DNA of 46,174 nucleotides from Micavibrio sp. UBA2705 (GCA_002354205.1 DELD01000012.1:44255-90428); one strand, 5' to 3'. Positions 7,857 to 16,532 are shown, counted from the stretch's first letter. The notes: a model not told the origin generated them from the letters alone. Numbers and translations: made by a program.

Positions 7857-10358
7857 ATGCCAGTAAAACGAAAATCAAAAAGTAAAAAACAGATTCTACC
7901 GGATTCGCTTCATAATTTTATCGCACGGCGCATAATTGATAGCGCAGGGCTAGGCATATTGCTCTTTGGCGGCTTTTTGCTGCTCGCCTTATTGACCTAT
8001 AACCATTCAGACCCGTCTGTAAACACCGCGATAAGTCAGAACGCCGATATACACAATGTCGCAGGCCCTTTTGGGTCAAACATTTCCGACATGCTCGCGC
8101 AAAGCTTTGGCTTAGGCGCGCTTATTCTCGGCGCGCTTCCCGTCATCTGGGGGCTGCGTATGTTTAAGCGTAAGCCTATACGCAATGTTATTCTACGTAT
8201 TACGGCCTATCTATTTGCTACGATAAGCCTTTCTATCGGCCTCACCCTCTTTCCCGCTGGCACATTATTGGATCAGCCCTATTTAGGCGGCAGTGCAGGC
8301 ATGTTGGTTACAAATGCGATTTCAGGCGCTTTGCCTGCAAACTTCGCGGCGATTGCCCATATCGCAATCCCGCTTATTTTCCTCCTCTGCGCTATCATAA
8401 TGACGGCGATCGCAACAGGACTACAAAAAGAAGAATGGGCACGCATATATAGCCGCGCCCTTAGCCTCATAATATTTACAGCGCAGCTGATTATCTATGG
8501 CGCGAGCGCCTTCAAATACTGGCTGCAAAAACATGGGGCTTTTGAGCGTAACGCCGCACAATCACAACCACGAAAATTCGCCCTGCCAAAGTTAAAGGCC
8601 TTTTCGCCCCCACGCAGTACAGAAAAATCAGCGCAGAGAACCTTGCCCGCACCACAAAGCGCACCAGCACAGGAACAGCCAAGCGCCGCAGAGCCCGCCG
8701 CACGCCAGAGTGATACTGTTTCACGTGAAACAAATACGCCGCAAGCCCCTGAACCTAAAAAGTCATTCAAGGTGATGACCCCGAAAAAACAGGAAAAAGA
8801 ACAAAGCCAATCAAGTCAAATTTCTTTTACCTTAGACAGCAATAGCGAATGGGAACTACCCTCAATCGATTTACTCTCCGAAACCCCCAAAGAAAACGCA
8901 AATGTTGAAGCAGACACCAAGCTTCTTGAATCTAACGCGGCTTTATTACAAGACGTCTTAAGCGATTTCAACGTTAAAGGCGAAATCAGCGCCATTCATC
9001 CCGGCCCAGTGGTCACTTTATATGAACTTGAGCCCGCACCAGGTACAAAATCATCACGCGTCATTAACCTCTCTGATGATATTGCGCGCTCCATGTCCGC
9101 TGTTTCTGTCCGCGCAGCTGTTGTCCCCGGCAGGAACGTCATCGGCATAGAGCTTCCCAACAAAGTGCGCGAGACCGTATATATGCGCGACCTTTTACAA
9201 AGCCGTGATTACAACAAAAGCTCGGCCCATTTACCACTCATCCTCGGTAACGACATTGGCGGACACGCCGTGATCGCCGATTTAAGCAAAATGCCGCATT
9301 TGCTCGTTGCCGGTACGACAGGCTCAGGTAAATCTGTCGCCGTAAATACAATGATCCTGTCTTTACTTTTCCGCTTGCCCCCTGAAAAATGCCGCTTCAT
9401 CATGATTGACCCTAAAATGCTTGAATTATCTGTCTATGACGATATCCCGCATTTGCTTTCTCCCGTCGTGACCGAACCCGGCAAAGCCGTTGTCGCCCTT
9501 AAATGGGTCGTACAAGAAATGGAAAACCGCTATCGTTCAATGTCAAAACTCGGCGTACGGAATATTGACGGCTATAATAAGCGCATAAATGAAGCGACCA
9601 AAAAAGGTGAAGTTCTGCTGCGCAAAGTTCAAACTGGGTTTGACGCAGAAACTGGCCGCCCCACTTACGAGGATCAACCCTTAGAGCTTGAAGAGTTACC
9701 CTATATCGTCGTCGTGGTTGATGAGTTCGCTGATTTAATGCTCGTTGCCGGTAAAGATGTTGAAAACGCCATTCAGCGCCTAGCGCAAATGGCACGCGCG
9801 GCAGGCATCCACCTCATCATGGCAACGCAGCGCCCTTCTGTTGACGTTATTACAGGCGTGATTAAAGCCAACTTCCCAACACGTATAAGCTTCTCTGTTA
9901 CGTCAAAGATTGACAGCCGCACCATCCTTGGTGAAGGCGGCGCAGAACAGTTACTGGGTATGGGTGATATGCTTTATATGGCTGCGGGCGGGCGCATAAC
10001 CCGTGTCCACGGCCCATTTGCAAGTGACCGCGACGTTGAAAAAGTCGTCAAGCACATTAAATCACAAGGCGCACCTGCTTACCTTGATGAAATCACCGAT
10101 GATGCACTTGAAGGCAGCCTTGACCTTGACGGCGAAGGCGCAGGCGGCGCAGAAGTCGATGAGCTTTATGATAACGCTGTTGCTATTGTCGCGCGCGAAC
10201 GCCGCGCCTCAACCAGCTATATCCAAAGACATTTACAAATTGGTTATAACCGCGCCGCACGCATCATCGAAGAAATGGAACGTCAAGGCGTTGTTGGCCC
10301 TGCTAATCATGTCGGTAAACGGGAGATTCTTGTCGGAGACCATGGCGGCGAATATTAA
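7857..10358 (+). CDS. ftsK: DNA translocase FtsK
   Basis: The 833-residue protein is the septal DNA pump that clears and aligns chromosome termini for XerCD recombination. Four or more membrane segments occupy about residues 25-210 (LGILLFGGFLLLALLTY; IAHIAIPLIFLLCAIIMTAI). A Pro/Gln/Ala-rich linker follows to about 340. The RecA-like motor has Walker A GTTGSGKSVAVN (about 485-496) and Walker B IVVVVDEFADLM (about 618). The C-terminal winged-helix gamma domain that reads KOPS sites is intact (RRASTSYIQRHLQIGYNRAA, then VGKREILV). A perfect parS palindrome is embedded in the linker coding region at 8717-8732, encoding TVSRET. The start has only a weak ribosome-binding site (AAGA). The gene ends at a terminator before mnmG. 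Confidence 0.97.
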   Translation: MPVKRKSKSKKQILPDSLHNFIARRIIDSAGLGILLFGGFLLLALLTYNHSDPSVNTAISQNADIHNVAGPFGSNISDMLAQSFGLGALILGALPVIWGLRMFKRKPIRNVILRITAYLFATISLSIGLTLFPAGTLLDQPYLGGSAGMLVTNAISGALPANFAAIAHIAIPLIFLLCAIIMTAIATGLQKEEWARIYSRALSLIIFTAQLIIYGASAFKYWLQKHGAFERNAAQSQPRKFALPKLKAFSPPRSTEKSAQRTLPAPQSAPAQEQPSAAEPAARQSDTVSRETNTPQAPEPKKSFKVMTPKKQEKEQSQSSQISFTLDSNSEWELPSIDLLSETPKENANVEADTKLLESNAALLQDVLSDFNVKGEISAIHPGPVVTLYELEPAPGTKSSRVINLSDDIARSMSAVSVRAAVVPGRNVIGIELPNKVRETVYMRDLLQSRDYNKSSAHLPLILGNDIGGHAVIADLSKMPHLLVAGTTGSGKSVAVNTMILSLLFRLPPEKCRFIMIDPKMLELSVYDDIPHLLSPVVTEPGKAVVALKWVVQEMENRYRSMSKLGVRNIDGYNKRINEATKKGEVLLRKVQTGFDAETGRPTYEDQPLELEELPYIVVVVDEFADLMLVAGKDVENAIQRLAQMARAAGIHLIMATQRPSVDVITGVIKANFPTRISFSVTSKIDSRTILGEGGAEQLLGMGDMLYMAAGGRITRVHGPFASDRDVEKVVKHIKSQGAPAYLDEITDDALEGSLDLDGEGAGGAEVDELYDNAVAIVARERRASTSYIQRHLQIGYNRAARIIEEMERQGVVGPANHVGKREILVGDHGGEY
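8717..8732. promoter_or_regulatory. parS: parS centromere site within ftsK
   Basis: TGTTTCACGTGAAACA is a perfect 16-bp palindrome and an exact match to the bacterial parS consensus bound by ParB. It lies inside the linker region of ftsK, 4.3 kb left of parA, and encodes the VSRET peptide without disturbing a folded domain. Confidence 0.95.
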
Positions 10359-10381
10359 CCGCGCTAAAAATGCTGATTTTT

Positions 10382-10413
10382 AAAGCCAGAAAGCTAAAAT
10401 TTTCTGGCTTTTT
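10382..10413 (+). terminator. Rho-independent terminator of ftsK
   Basis: AAAGCCAGAAA (10382-10392) pairs perfectly with TTTCTGGCTTT (10401-10411) around an 8-nt loop and continues into T residues. It separates ftsK from the mnmG operon. Confidence 0.9.
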
Positions 10414-10440
10414 CATATTAATTAACGTATATAAACAACC

Positions 10441-12306
10441 ATGATGAACAAAAAATATGATGTAATTGTTATTGGCGGCGGTCATGCTGGCACTGAAGCC
10501 GCAGCGGCAGCGGCGCGCACAGGCGCACAAACAGCGCTCGTCACCCATAAGCTTGACACGATTGGTGTCATGTCCTGTAACCCTGCAATTGGCGGCTTGG
10601 GTAAAGGGCATCTCGTGCGTGAAATTGATGCGCTTGACGGAATAATGGGGCGCGCAATTGATAAGGGCGGCATTCAATTTCGTATGCTCAACGCATCAAA
10701 AGGCGCTGCCGTGAGAGGGCCACGCGCCCAAGCTGACCGTAAATTATACCGCGAAGCTGTCCAAGAACTTATCAAAGCACAAGAAAATTTGGATCTTATT
10801 GAAGCCAGCGTAGACGACTTAATCATTGAAGATAATAAAATTACCGGCATAATCACTGAAAGCGGCGATGCGATCCGCGGTAAATCTGTTGTTCTTACGA
10901 CAGGTACTTTCTTACGCGGCATCATCCACCGCGGGCTACAGCAAAGCCCAGCAGGGCGCATAGGTGAAAAACCTGCCGTCAAACTTGGAGAAACACTTGA
11001 AAAACTTGGCATGCCGTTAGGACGCTTAAAAACAGGTACACCTGCACGGCTAAACGGTAAGACAATTCATTGGGATGCCTGCGAAGCACAGCCTGGCGAC
11101 ACGCCTGCTATTCCGTTTTCTTTTATGAACACAGAAATTACCACACCACAAATTAAATGCTATATTACTTATACAAGTGAAGTAACGCATAAAACGATAC
11201 GCGATAATATAGACCGCGCCCCAATATATTCAGGGCAGATTGAAAGCAAAGGGCCTCGTTACTGCCCATCAATCGAAGACAAAATCATGCGTTTCGCTGA
11301 TAAAGACCGCCATCAAATATTTTTAGAACCTGAAGGGCTTGATGACGACACGGTCTATCCAAACGGCATTTCAACATCTCTCCCGATAGATGTGCAAGAT
11401 GAATTTATCCGCAGCATTAAAGGCCTTGAAGATGTAGAAGTCTTCGAATATGGCTACGCTGTTGAATATGATTACTGTGACCCGCGCGACTTAAAACCGA
11501 CATTAGAATCTTCACGCATTAAAGGTTTATATCTTGCTGGGCAAATTAACGGCACGACAGGTTATGAAGAAGCTGGCGCACAGGGTTTAATGGCCGGCAT
11601 TAATGCAGCGCTATCAACCACAACTCAGAGCGCCCCTTTTATACTCGACCGCGCTGAAGCGTATATCGGTGTCATGATTGACGATTTAATCACCCGCGGC
11701 GCGCCAGAACCATATAGAATGTTCACAAGCCGCGCCGAATACCGTCTACGCCTACGCGCCGACAATGCAGATCAGCGTCTCACCCCACGCGGTATAGACA
11801 TTGGCTGTATATCGCCAGCGCGTCAGGCCGTTTGGAGCGCAAAAAAAGCGGCGCTTGATAGCGCGCGCGCCATGATGAATGAAGCGCTAAAAATATCACC
11901 GACCGCGCTTGTGAAACACAACATAACAATCAAACAGGACGGCAAGGTTCGCAGCGCGTCTGAATTGCTTGCCTATCCTAATATTAGCTGGGCTGATCTT
12001 ATCTCTATATGGCCTGAAATAGAGACGATCTCAGCAGATATGCGCGAACAAATTGAAATAGACGCCACCTATGCAGGCTATCTATCGCGCCAAGATGCCG
12101 ATATTACAGCCTTCAAGAAGGATGAATCGCTACATATCCCAGAGGGTTTTGATTACAGCTCCGTTGGCTCATTATCAAATGAGATCGTCCAAATACTTAG
12201 CCAAGCCCGCCCAGCAACGATCGGCGCGGCATCGCGCTTACCGGGCATTACGCCAACCGCAATTATCGCAATATTGCGCTATTTAAAGCGTAAAGAGGCC
12301 GCGTAA
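10441..12306 (+). CDS. mnmG: tRNA uridine-5-carboxymethylaminomethyl modification enzyme MnmG (GidA)
   Basis: With MnmE (encoded at 41634 in this window) this FAD enzyme installs carboxymethylaminomethyl at the wobble uridine of several tRNAs. The 621-residue length is normal. The N-terminal FAD site is VIVIGGGHAGTEAA (about residues 9-22), followed by the MnmG signatures SCNPAIGGLGKGHLVREIDA and GTFLRG; the second FAD-binding segment is LYLAGQINGTTGYEEAGAQG. The C-terminal helical domain that contacts MnmE and tRNA is complete. The start could be 10441 or 10444 (adjacent ATGs). The stop overlaps the rsmG start by one base (TAATG), so the two are translationally coupled, as in the widespread mnmG-rsmG-parA-parB operon. 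Confidence 0.98.
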   Translation: MMNKKYDVIVIGGGHAGTEAAAAAARTGAQTALVTHKLDTIGVMSCNPAIGGLGKGHLVREIDALDGIMGRAIDKGGIQFRMLNASKGAAVRGPRAQADRKLYREAVQELIKAQENLDLIEASVDDLIIEDNKITGIITESGDAIRGKSVVLTTGTFLRGIIHRGLQQSPAGRIGEKPAVKLGETLEKLGMPLGRLKTGTPARLNGKTIHWDACEAQPGDTPAIPFSFMNTEITTPQIKCYITYTSEVTHKTIRDNIDRAPIYSGQIESKGPRYCPSIEDKIMRFADKDRHQIFLEPEGLDDDTVYPNGISTSLPIDVQDEFIRSIKGLEDVEVFEYGYAVEYDYCDPRDLKPTLESSRIKGLYLAGQINGTTGYEEAGAQGLMAGINAALSTTTQSAPFILDRAEAYIGVMIDDLITRGAPEPYRMFTSRAEYRLRLRADNADQRLTPRGIDIGCISPARQAVWSAKKAALDSARAMMNEALKISPTALVKHNITIKQDGKVRSASELLAYPNISWADLISIWPEIETISADMREQIEIDATYAGYLSRQDADITAFKKDESLHIPEGFDYSSVGSLSNEIVQILSQARPATIGAASRLPGITPTAIIAILRYLKRKEAA

Positions 12307-12944
12307 TGGTAAACCACAGCGACTCCTACTTGGCGGCTGCACATGTTAATGTTTCACGTGAAACAGATGCAAAATTACACAGCTATGATGCGATGCTCCA
12401 CAAATGGCAAAAAGCCGTCAACATTGTAAGTCCTTCTACCTTGAATGATTCGCTTAACCGTCACTTCGTTGATTCGCTGCAAATTTTGCCTTTACTGCCA
12501 AAAGACACAAAGACTTTATATGATTTAGGCAGTGGCGGCGGTTTTCCGGGTATGGTGCTTGCTATTGCTGCGCCTGATGTTGAGGTAAGCCTTATTGAAT
12601 CTGATCGCAAAAAATGCAGTTTTCTCTCAAGTGTTTCACGTGAAACAAAGAGCCCTGCAACGGTCGTCAATGCCCGCATAGAAGCCATAGACCTTCCTGC
12701 GCCTGATGTTGTCACAGCCCGCGCCCTTGCTGATCTATCGCTGTTGCTTTCATGGTGTCTTAAATGGGCAGAAGAAAACCCTGATCTGGTTTTAATTTTC
12801 CCCAAAGGACGTAACGCCGCGCAAGAAATTGCCGAAGCAAAAGAAAAATACAGTTTCGAATATCAAGAAACCGCATCAAAAACCAGCGATGAAAGCGCAA
12901 TTATCATTGTGCATAAACTGTGCGCAAGACTCCCTAACGCTTGA
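12306..12944 (+). CDS. rsmG: 16S rRNA (guanine527-N7)-methyltransferase RsmG (GidB)
   Basis: RsmG methylates N7 of G527 in 16S rRNA using S-adenosylmethionine; its loss gives low-level streptomycin resistance in other bacteria. The 212-residue protein has the SAM-binding motif YDLGSGGGFPGM (about 72-83), an N-terminal helix with NRHFVDSL, and the TARALADLSLLLSW segment typical of the family. The start overlaps the mnmG stop. Two perfect parS sites lie inside the gene (12350-12365 and 12632-12647), each encoding VSRET. The repeated peptide is a consequence of the DNA site and is not a catalytic motif; the first lies in the N-terminal extension and the second in a loop. Confidence 0.97.
   Translation: MVNHSDSYLAAAHVNVSRETDAKLHSYDAMLHKWQKAVNIVSPSTLNDSLNRHFVDSLQILPLLPKDTKTLYDLGSGGGFPGMVLAIAAPDVEVSLIESDRKKCSFLSSVSRETKSPATVVNARIEAIDLPAPDVVTARALADLSLLLSWCLKWAEENPDLVLIFPKGRNAAQEIAEAKEKYSFEYQETASKTSDESAIIIVHKLCARLPNA
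12350..12365. promoter_or_regulatory. parS: parS centromere site 1 within rsmG
   Basis: Perfect palindrome TGTTTCACGTGAAACA, identical to the ftsK site, lying in the 5' part of rsmG about 0.7 kb from parA. ParB is encoded at 13984-14904. Confidence 0.95.
12632..12647. promoter_or_regulatory. parS: parS centromere site 2 within rsmG
   Basis: Third perfect copy of TGTTTCACGTGAAACA, 282 bp from the previous one. Pairs of parS in rsmG beside parAB are a known arrangement in other bacteria. Confidence 0.95.
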
Positions 12945-13002
12945 CCAACACCCCTTAAATTTGATTCAATAGCATTAATTCATCACGATAAAGCAGGCTA
13001 AA

Positions 13003-13020
13003 ATACAAAAAAATTTGTAT
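13003..13020. repeat. Inverted repeat upstream of parA
   Basis: ATACAAA (13003-13009) and TTTGTAT (13014-13020) flank four A residues, about 42 bp before the parA start. The symmetry could be an operator or just an AT-rich hairpin at the end of rsmG; without a long T run it is a poor terminator. Confidence 0.4.
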
Positions 13021-13061
13021 GGAGCGCTGTCACAAAACTCGATAAACGAAATGGTGTATCA

Positions 13062-13931
13062 ATGGTCAAGAAAAGCACACTACCGAAAGTTTTTATGCGT
13101 CGCCCTAAAATTAAAGGCAAGAACGCGACATTAAAAATTCCACGCTTGCTTGCCGTGGCAAACCAAAAAGGCGGCGTCGGCAAAACAACAACGGCCATTA
13201 ACCTTGCAACCGCGCTGTGCGCCGTTGGCAAGTCAGTTCTGCTTATTGACCTTGACCCACAAGGTAACGCTTCGACAGGGCTTGGTGTGCGCCGTAGCGC
13301 CATCCGTAAGAGTTCTTATGATTTGCTGTTCGAAAACGCGAACCCTGCTGATGCAGGCGTAGCAACCAAAGTACCGGGTCTTTATGTTTTGCCATCATCT
13401 ATCCATCTATCGGGTGCAGAGATTGAGCTTGTCACTGCAGAGCGCCGCGAGTTTCGCTTGCGCGAAACGCTGAGGCAGCCATTACCTTATGATTACGTCA
13501 TAGTTGACTGCCCGCCATCGCTAAACCTTCTGACATTAAACGCTTTTGTCGCTGTGGATTCAGTCATTGTACCCTTGCAATGCGAGTTTTATGCGCTTGA
13601 AGGGCTTTCACAGCTTACAAAAACGATTGAGCGCGTGAAACGTACATATAACCCCAACCTAAACATACACGGCGTGCTCTTGACGATGTATGACCGCCGC
13701 AACAACTTGTCAGCCATGGTTGCTGATGATGTGCGTAAGTATTTTGGTGAAACCGTTTATAAAACCGTAATACCACGCAATGTGCGCCTATCTGAAGCGC
13801 CGTCTTTTGGTTTGCCTGCAATTATTTATGACATGAAGAGCCCAGGAGCGCATGCTTATATTCAGCTCGCTGGCGAAATTTTGCGCCGAGAGAAAAAGTT
13901 TATGGCGGCAAACACACAGAATGTTGCCTAA
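13062..13931 (+). CDS. parA: Chromosome-partitioning ATPase ParA (Soj)
   Basis: ParA is the Walker-type ATPase whose nucleoid-bound gradient moves ParB-parS complexes and so segregates origins. The 289-residue product has the deviant Walker A NQKGGVGKTTTAINLA (about residues 34-49), Walker A' LIDLDPQGNASTGLG, and DYVIVDCPPSLNLLTLNA as switch II. It carries about 25 extra basic residues before the usual IPRLLAVANQKGG start; an internal ATG at 13095 would shorten this, and neither start has a strong ribosome-binding site. It lies between rsmG and parB in the standard order, with three parS sites nearby. Confidence 0.97.
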   Translation: MVKKSTLPKVFMRRPKIKGKNATLKIPRLLAVANQKGGVGKTTTAINLATALCAVGKSVLLIDLDPQGNASTGLGVRRSAIRKSSYDLLFENANPADAGVATKVPGLYVLPSSIHLSGAEIELVTAERREFRLRETLRQPLPYDYVIVDCPPSLNLLTLNAFVAVDSVIVPLQCEFYALEGLSQLTKTIERVKRTYNPNLNIHGVLLTMYDRRNNLSAMVADDVRKYFGETVYKTVIPRNVRLSEAPSFGLPAIIYDMKSPGAHAYIQLAGEILRREKKFMAANTQNVA

Positions 13932-13983
13932 ATAAACGCATCACAAAACAGCATAGTTTACGTTTAAGAAAAGGAATATCATT

Positions 13984-14904
13984 ATGGATGAAGAAGAAAC
14001 TTTATCCCCTAACAAGCGCGGCTTAGGGCGCGGGCTATCCGCATTATTCGATGATGAAGAAAATGTATACCCGCAGGGCGAAGAGTTTGCACATGCAGCA
14101 GGCATGACGCGAACAGAACTGCCCATAGAGCTGCTTCAAGCCGGACAGTTCCAGCCGCGACGCGTTTTTGATGGCGAGAATCTTAAACAATTAGCCGAAT
14201 CAATCGCCACACATGGTATTTTACAGCCGATTTTGGTGCGTTCTATCGATGCCAGTGATGAAGTTTATGAAATTATAGCAGGTGAGCGCCGTTGGCGCGC
14301 TGCGCAAATTGCACAGCTGCACAATGTACCTGTCATCATCGCACAAATGGAAGATGACCAAGCATTAGAAATCGCGCTTATCGAAAATTTGCAGCGCGAG
14401 GACCTTAACCCGCTTGAAGAAGCCGAGGGCTACCAGCGTCTAATGGATCAGTTTAGCCATACCCAAGGCAAGCTTTCTGCTGTTATCGGCAAAAGCCGCT
14501 CGCATATCGCGAATACCTTGCGCCTGTTAAACTTGCCAGAAAACGTACAGGCTTTCGTTAATGATGGCAGCCTTAGCGCTGGTCATGCCCGCGCCTTAAT
14601 CACTGCGGAGAACCCCCACGCACTTGCAAAAACCGTTATAAATCAAGGGCTTTCTGTGCGCGAGACCGAGCGCCTTGCCAAAGAAACAAAGGCAGATTAC
14701 GATAAAAAGAAAGATAAGCCCACAGCCGCTAAGAAACAGAAAAAATCTGCTGATACCCTCGCTTTGGAAGAAGAAATCAGTAACAAGCTTGGCATGGACG
14801 TTATAATTGACGTGAAATCAGGGCAAGCTGGGCAAGTTAAAATCAACTTTGCAAATTATGATCAGCTAGACGATATCATTCATCGCCTTTCGCACGCCAG
14901 TTAA
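13984..14904 (+). CDS. parB: Chromosome-partitioning protein ParB (Spo0J), CTPase
   Basis: ParB binds parS, hydrolyses CTP and slides along DNA as a clamp, forming the centromere complex moved by ParA. The 306-residue product opens with KRGLGRGLSALFDD, the usual ParA-interacting N-terminus. The CTP-binding domain shows QFQPRRVFD and AGERRWRAA (about residues 99-107), followed by ENLQREDLNPLEEAEGY. The helix-turn-helix includes IGKSRSHIANTLRLLNLP (about 160-177) and GHARAL. A Lys-rich linker (about 238-258) leads to the C-terminal dimerisation domain. The ATG has AAGGA 8 nt upstream. Confidence 0.98.
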   Translation: MDEEETLSPNKRGLGRGLSALFDDEENVYPQGEEFAHAAGMTRTELPIELLQAGQFQPRRVFDGENLKQLAESIATHGILQPILVRSIDASDEVYEIIAGERRWRAAQIAQLHNVPVIIAQMEDDQALEIALIENLQREDLNPLEEAEGYQRLMDQFSHTQGKLSAVIGKSRSHIANTLRLLNLPENVQAFVNDGSLSAGHARALITAENPHALAKTVINQGLSVRETERLAKETKADYDKKKDKPTAAKKQKKSADTLALEEEISNKLGMDVIIDVKSGQAGQVKINFANYDQLDDIIHRLSHAS

Positions 14905-14919
14905 GAAGCGGAGCGCCCT

Positions 14920-15441
14920 GTGGTATACAAAGACACTGCGCATAAAACATCTCTCGCTGGCTGCTTATGCGGTAACAGAGATGAAAGATTTCAATTTAAA
15001 GATATTTTATACGATATCTTTAATGAGAAGTTTCTCAATCTAAAGCATCGCAGAAGAATGGCTGCTATATGCTTTAGCGCTGGCGTTATTTCGAGTTTTT
15101 CTGCGTCTCCCCTGACACAAAGCCTTTCTTTGCCGCCGCTGCTTACACGCCTTGATATGGCTGGATTTTTTCTCGGTGTGCTGCCTTTATTGGCACTTGC
15201 CTATGTCATAGAGCGTGTCATTCGCCTACACAGCCAGACAAAAGGTCAAATAAGTCCAGCTTATAAATTTATATTCATCGCGTCGCCGCTAATTCTGCTG
15301 TTACTTGATAGCGGCCTAAGCGGCGTGGCTTATAACATTTTTAACCTGTTTTTCTTTACCGTAGCAACCGCGCTGCTCTGGCCATTAAAAAAGCGGCGCT
15401 CTTATTACACAAAAAAACATATTGACAAAAGAACAAAATAA
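14920..15441 (+). CDS. Hypothetical inner-membrane protein, 173 aa
   Basis: No family is recognised. The frame begins with GTG at 14920, 15 nt after the parB stop and behind a weak GCGGAG; an internal ATG at the RRRMAAICF position is another possible start. A polar N-terminus of about 45 residues with two cysteines precedes three or four hydrophobic segments: AAICFSAGVISSF, MAGFFLGVLPLLALAYVI, FIFIASPLILLLL and NLFFFTVATALLWPL. The C-terminus is Lys/Arg-rich, which would place it in the cytoplasm. Close spacing behind parB suggests co-transcription, and the terminator at 15477-15511 probably ends the mnmG-parB transcript after it. Confidence 0.6.
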   Translation: MVYKDTAHKTSLAGCLCGNRDERFQFKDILYDIFNEKFLNLKHRRRMAAICFSAGVISSFSASPLTQSLSLPPLLTRLDMAGFFLGVLPLLALAYVIERVIRLHSQTKGQISPAYKFIFIASPLILLLLDSGLSGVAYNIFNLFFFTVATALLWPLKKRRSYYTKKHIDKRTK

Positions 15442-15476
15442 GAACATTATACACTCATAAACACCACCACTGCATC

Positions 15477-15511
15477 TGCCGCAACGCTGTAAAACGCTTG
15501 CGGCATTTTTT
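15477..15511 (+). terminator. Rho-independent terminator after the par operon
   Basis: TGCCGCAA (15477-15484) pairs perfectly with TTGCGGCA (15498-15505) and is followed by six T residues. The T tract ends directly at an ATG (15512), which argues that this ATG is not a real start. Confidence 0.9.
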
Positions 15512-15559
15512 ATGACCAAAACAAATCATTTTCATTTCACAGCAAAGAAAGGCCAGAAT

Positions 15560-15895
15560 ATGACCTCACTTCTCCCCCAAGACACAAACGGCAACCCGAT
15601 ACCAACATTAAGGCTCAAAGATAACGCAGCGCATAAAATTAGCACTACTGCGACTAGTGCAAAAAATATTGCTGCCTTTAGTGCAGATACTGACGTAATT
15701 GGCATTTATGGTACAGAAGACAGCTACATCAAAATAGGCGCAAGCGACGTTACCGCCACTGATGGTGACCACTTCTTGCCCGCTGGTACCTATTTCGACC
15801 TTGCTATTGGTCCAAATGACACCGCGCAAAATGCGTATCTTGCCGCAATAACGGCTGGCGGTAATGGCGTTATTTATATATCAGAAAAAGTGTAG
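15560..15895 (+). CDS. Small beta-rich hypothetical protein, 111 aa
   Basis: I cannot name a family with certainty. The product starts MTSLLPQDTNGNPIPTLRLK and ends NGVIYISEKV; alternating hydrophobics (DVIGIYGTEDSYIKIG, GTYFDLAIG, AAITAGGNGVIYISEK) suggest a compact all-beta fold resembling small surface or capsid-decoration proteins, which is only an impression. I start it at 15560 because AAAGG lies 7 nt upstream, while the in-frame ATG at 15512 directly abuts the terminator hairpin. No signal peptide is present. Its stop is 10 bp from the convergent recR stop. Confidence 0.7.
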   Translation: MTSLLPQDTNGNPIPTLRLKDNAAHKISTTATSAKNIAAFSADTDVIGIYGTEDSYIKIGASDVTATDGDHFLPAGTYFDLAIGPNDTAQNAYLAAITAGGNGVIYISEKV

Positions 15896-15905
15896 CAATA
15901 ACTAA

Positions 15906-16511
15906 TCACATTGCTGCGCGTGACTTTAGCGCGGTGGAGATTGTGCCTTCATCAAGGTAATCAAGTTCCCCGCCTATTGGCACGCCATGTGCGAGGCGCG
16001 ATATCGTCAAGCCAGATTGCACAGCATTTATTTCATCTGCGAGGTAATGCGCTGTCGTTTGCCCATCTACTGTGGCGCCCATAGCGAGAATGACTTCATC
16101 AACCCCGCCTGCTTTAAGCCGCATCAGCAAGCTTGGAATGTTTAAGTCCTCTGGCGATACCCCCTCTAATGGCGAAAGCACGCCGCCAATCACATGGTAA
16201 CGCCCCTTAAAACTTTGTGTACGTTCAATCGCCCAAATATCAGACACGGATTCAACAACACAAAGCAAGGCTTCGCTGCGCTTGTCGTCCATACAAATCC
16301 CGCAAGGTGAAACTTCATCAATATTGCCGCAAAAATCACATTCAACAATAGAATCGCGTGCTTGCTGCAATGCGCTTAATAATGGCGCAAGCGCCGCGTC
16401 CTTATTAAGCAACAAGTGCAAGGCTGTACGCCGCGCAGATCTACGCCCTAAGCCCGGCAAAGCCGCTAGCTGTTTCATTAAAGTTTCTAATGCTGTTAAC
16501 TGTGATGCCAT
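15906..16511 (-). CDS. recR: Recombination mediator protein RecR
   Basis: RecR works with RecO (and RecF) to load RecA on SSB-coated gaps. The 201-residue product has the N-terminal helix-hairpin-helix (LAALPGLGRRSARRTALHLL), a four-cysteine zinc finger with C58, C61, C70 and C73, and a Toprim domain (LLCVVESVSDIWAIE; then MRLKAGGVDEVILAMG). The C-terminus TISRLAHGVPIGGELDYLDEGT is the family signature. The usual dnaX-ybaB-recR order is not seen; instead it follows a flavin reductase-like gene by 21 bp on the minus strand and probably shares its transcript. Confidence 0.97.
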   Translation of the reverse strand: MASQLTALETLMKQLAALPGLGRRSARRTALHLLLNKDAALAPLLSALQQARDSIVECDFCGNIDEVSPCGICMDDKRSEALLCVVESVSDIWAIERTQSFKGRYHVIGGVLSPLEGVSPEDLNIPSLLMRLKAGGVDEVILAMGATVDGQTTAHYLADEINAVQSGLTISRLAHGVPIGGELDYLDEGTISTALKSRAAM

Positions 16512-16532
16512 ATCGATTGCTTATTTCGCTTC

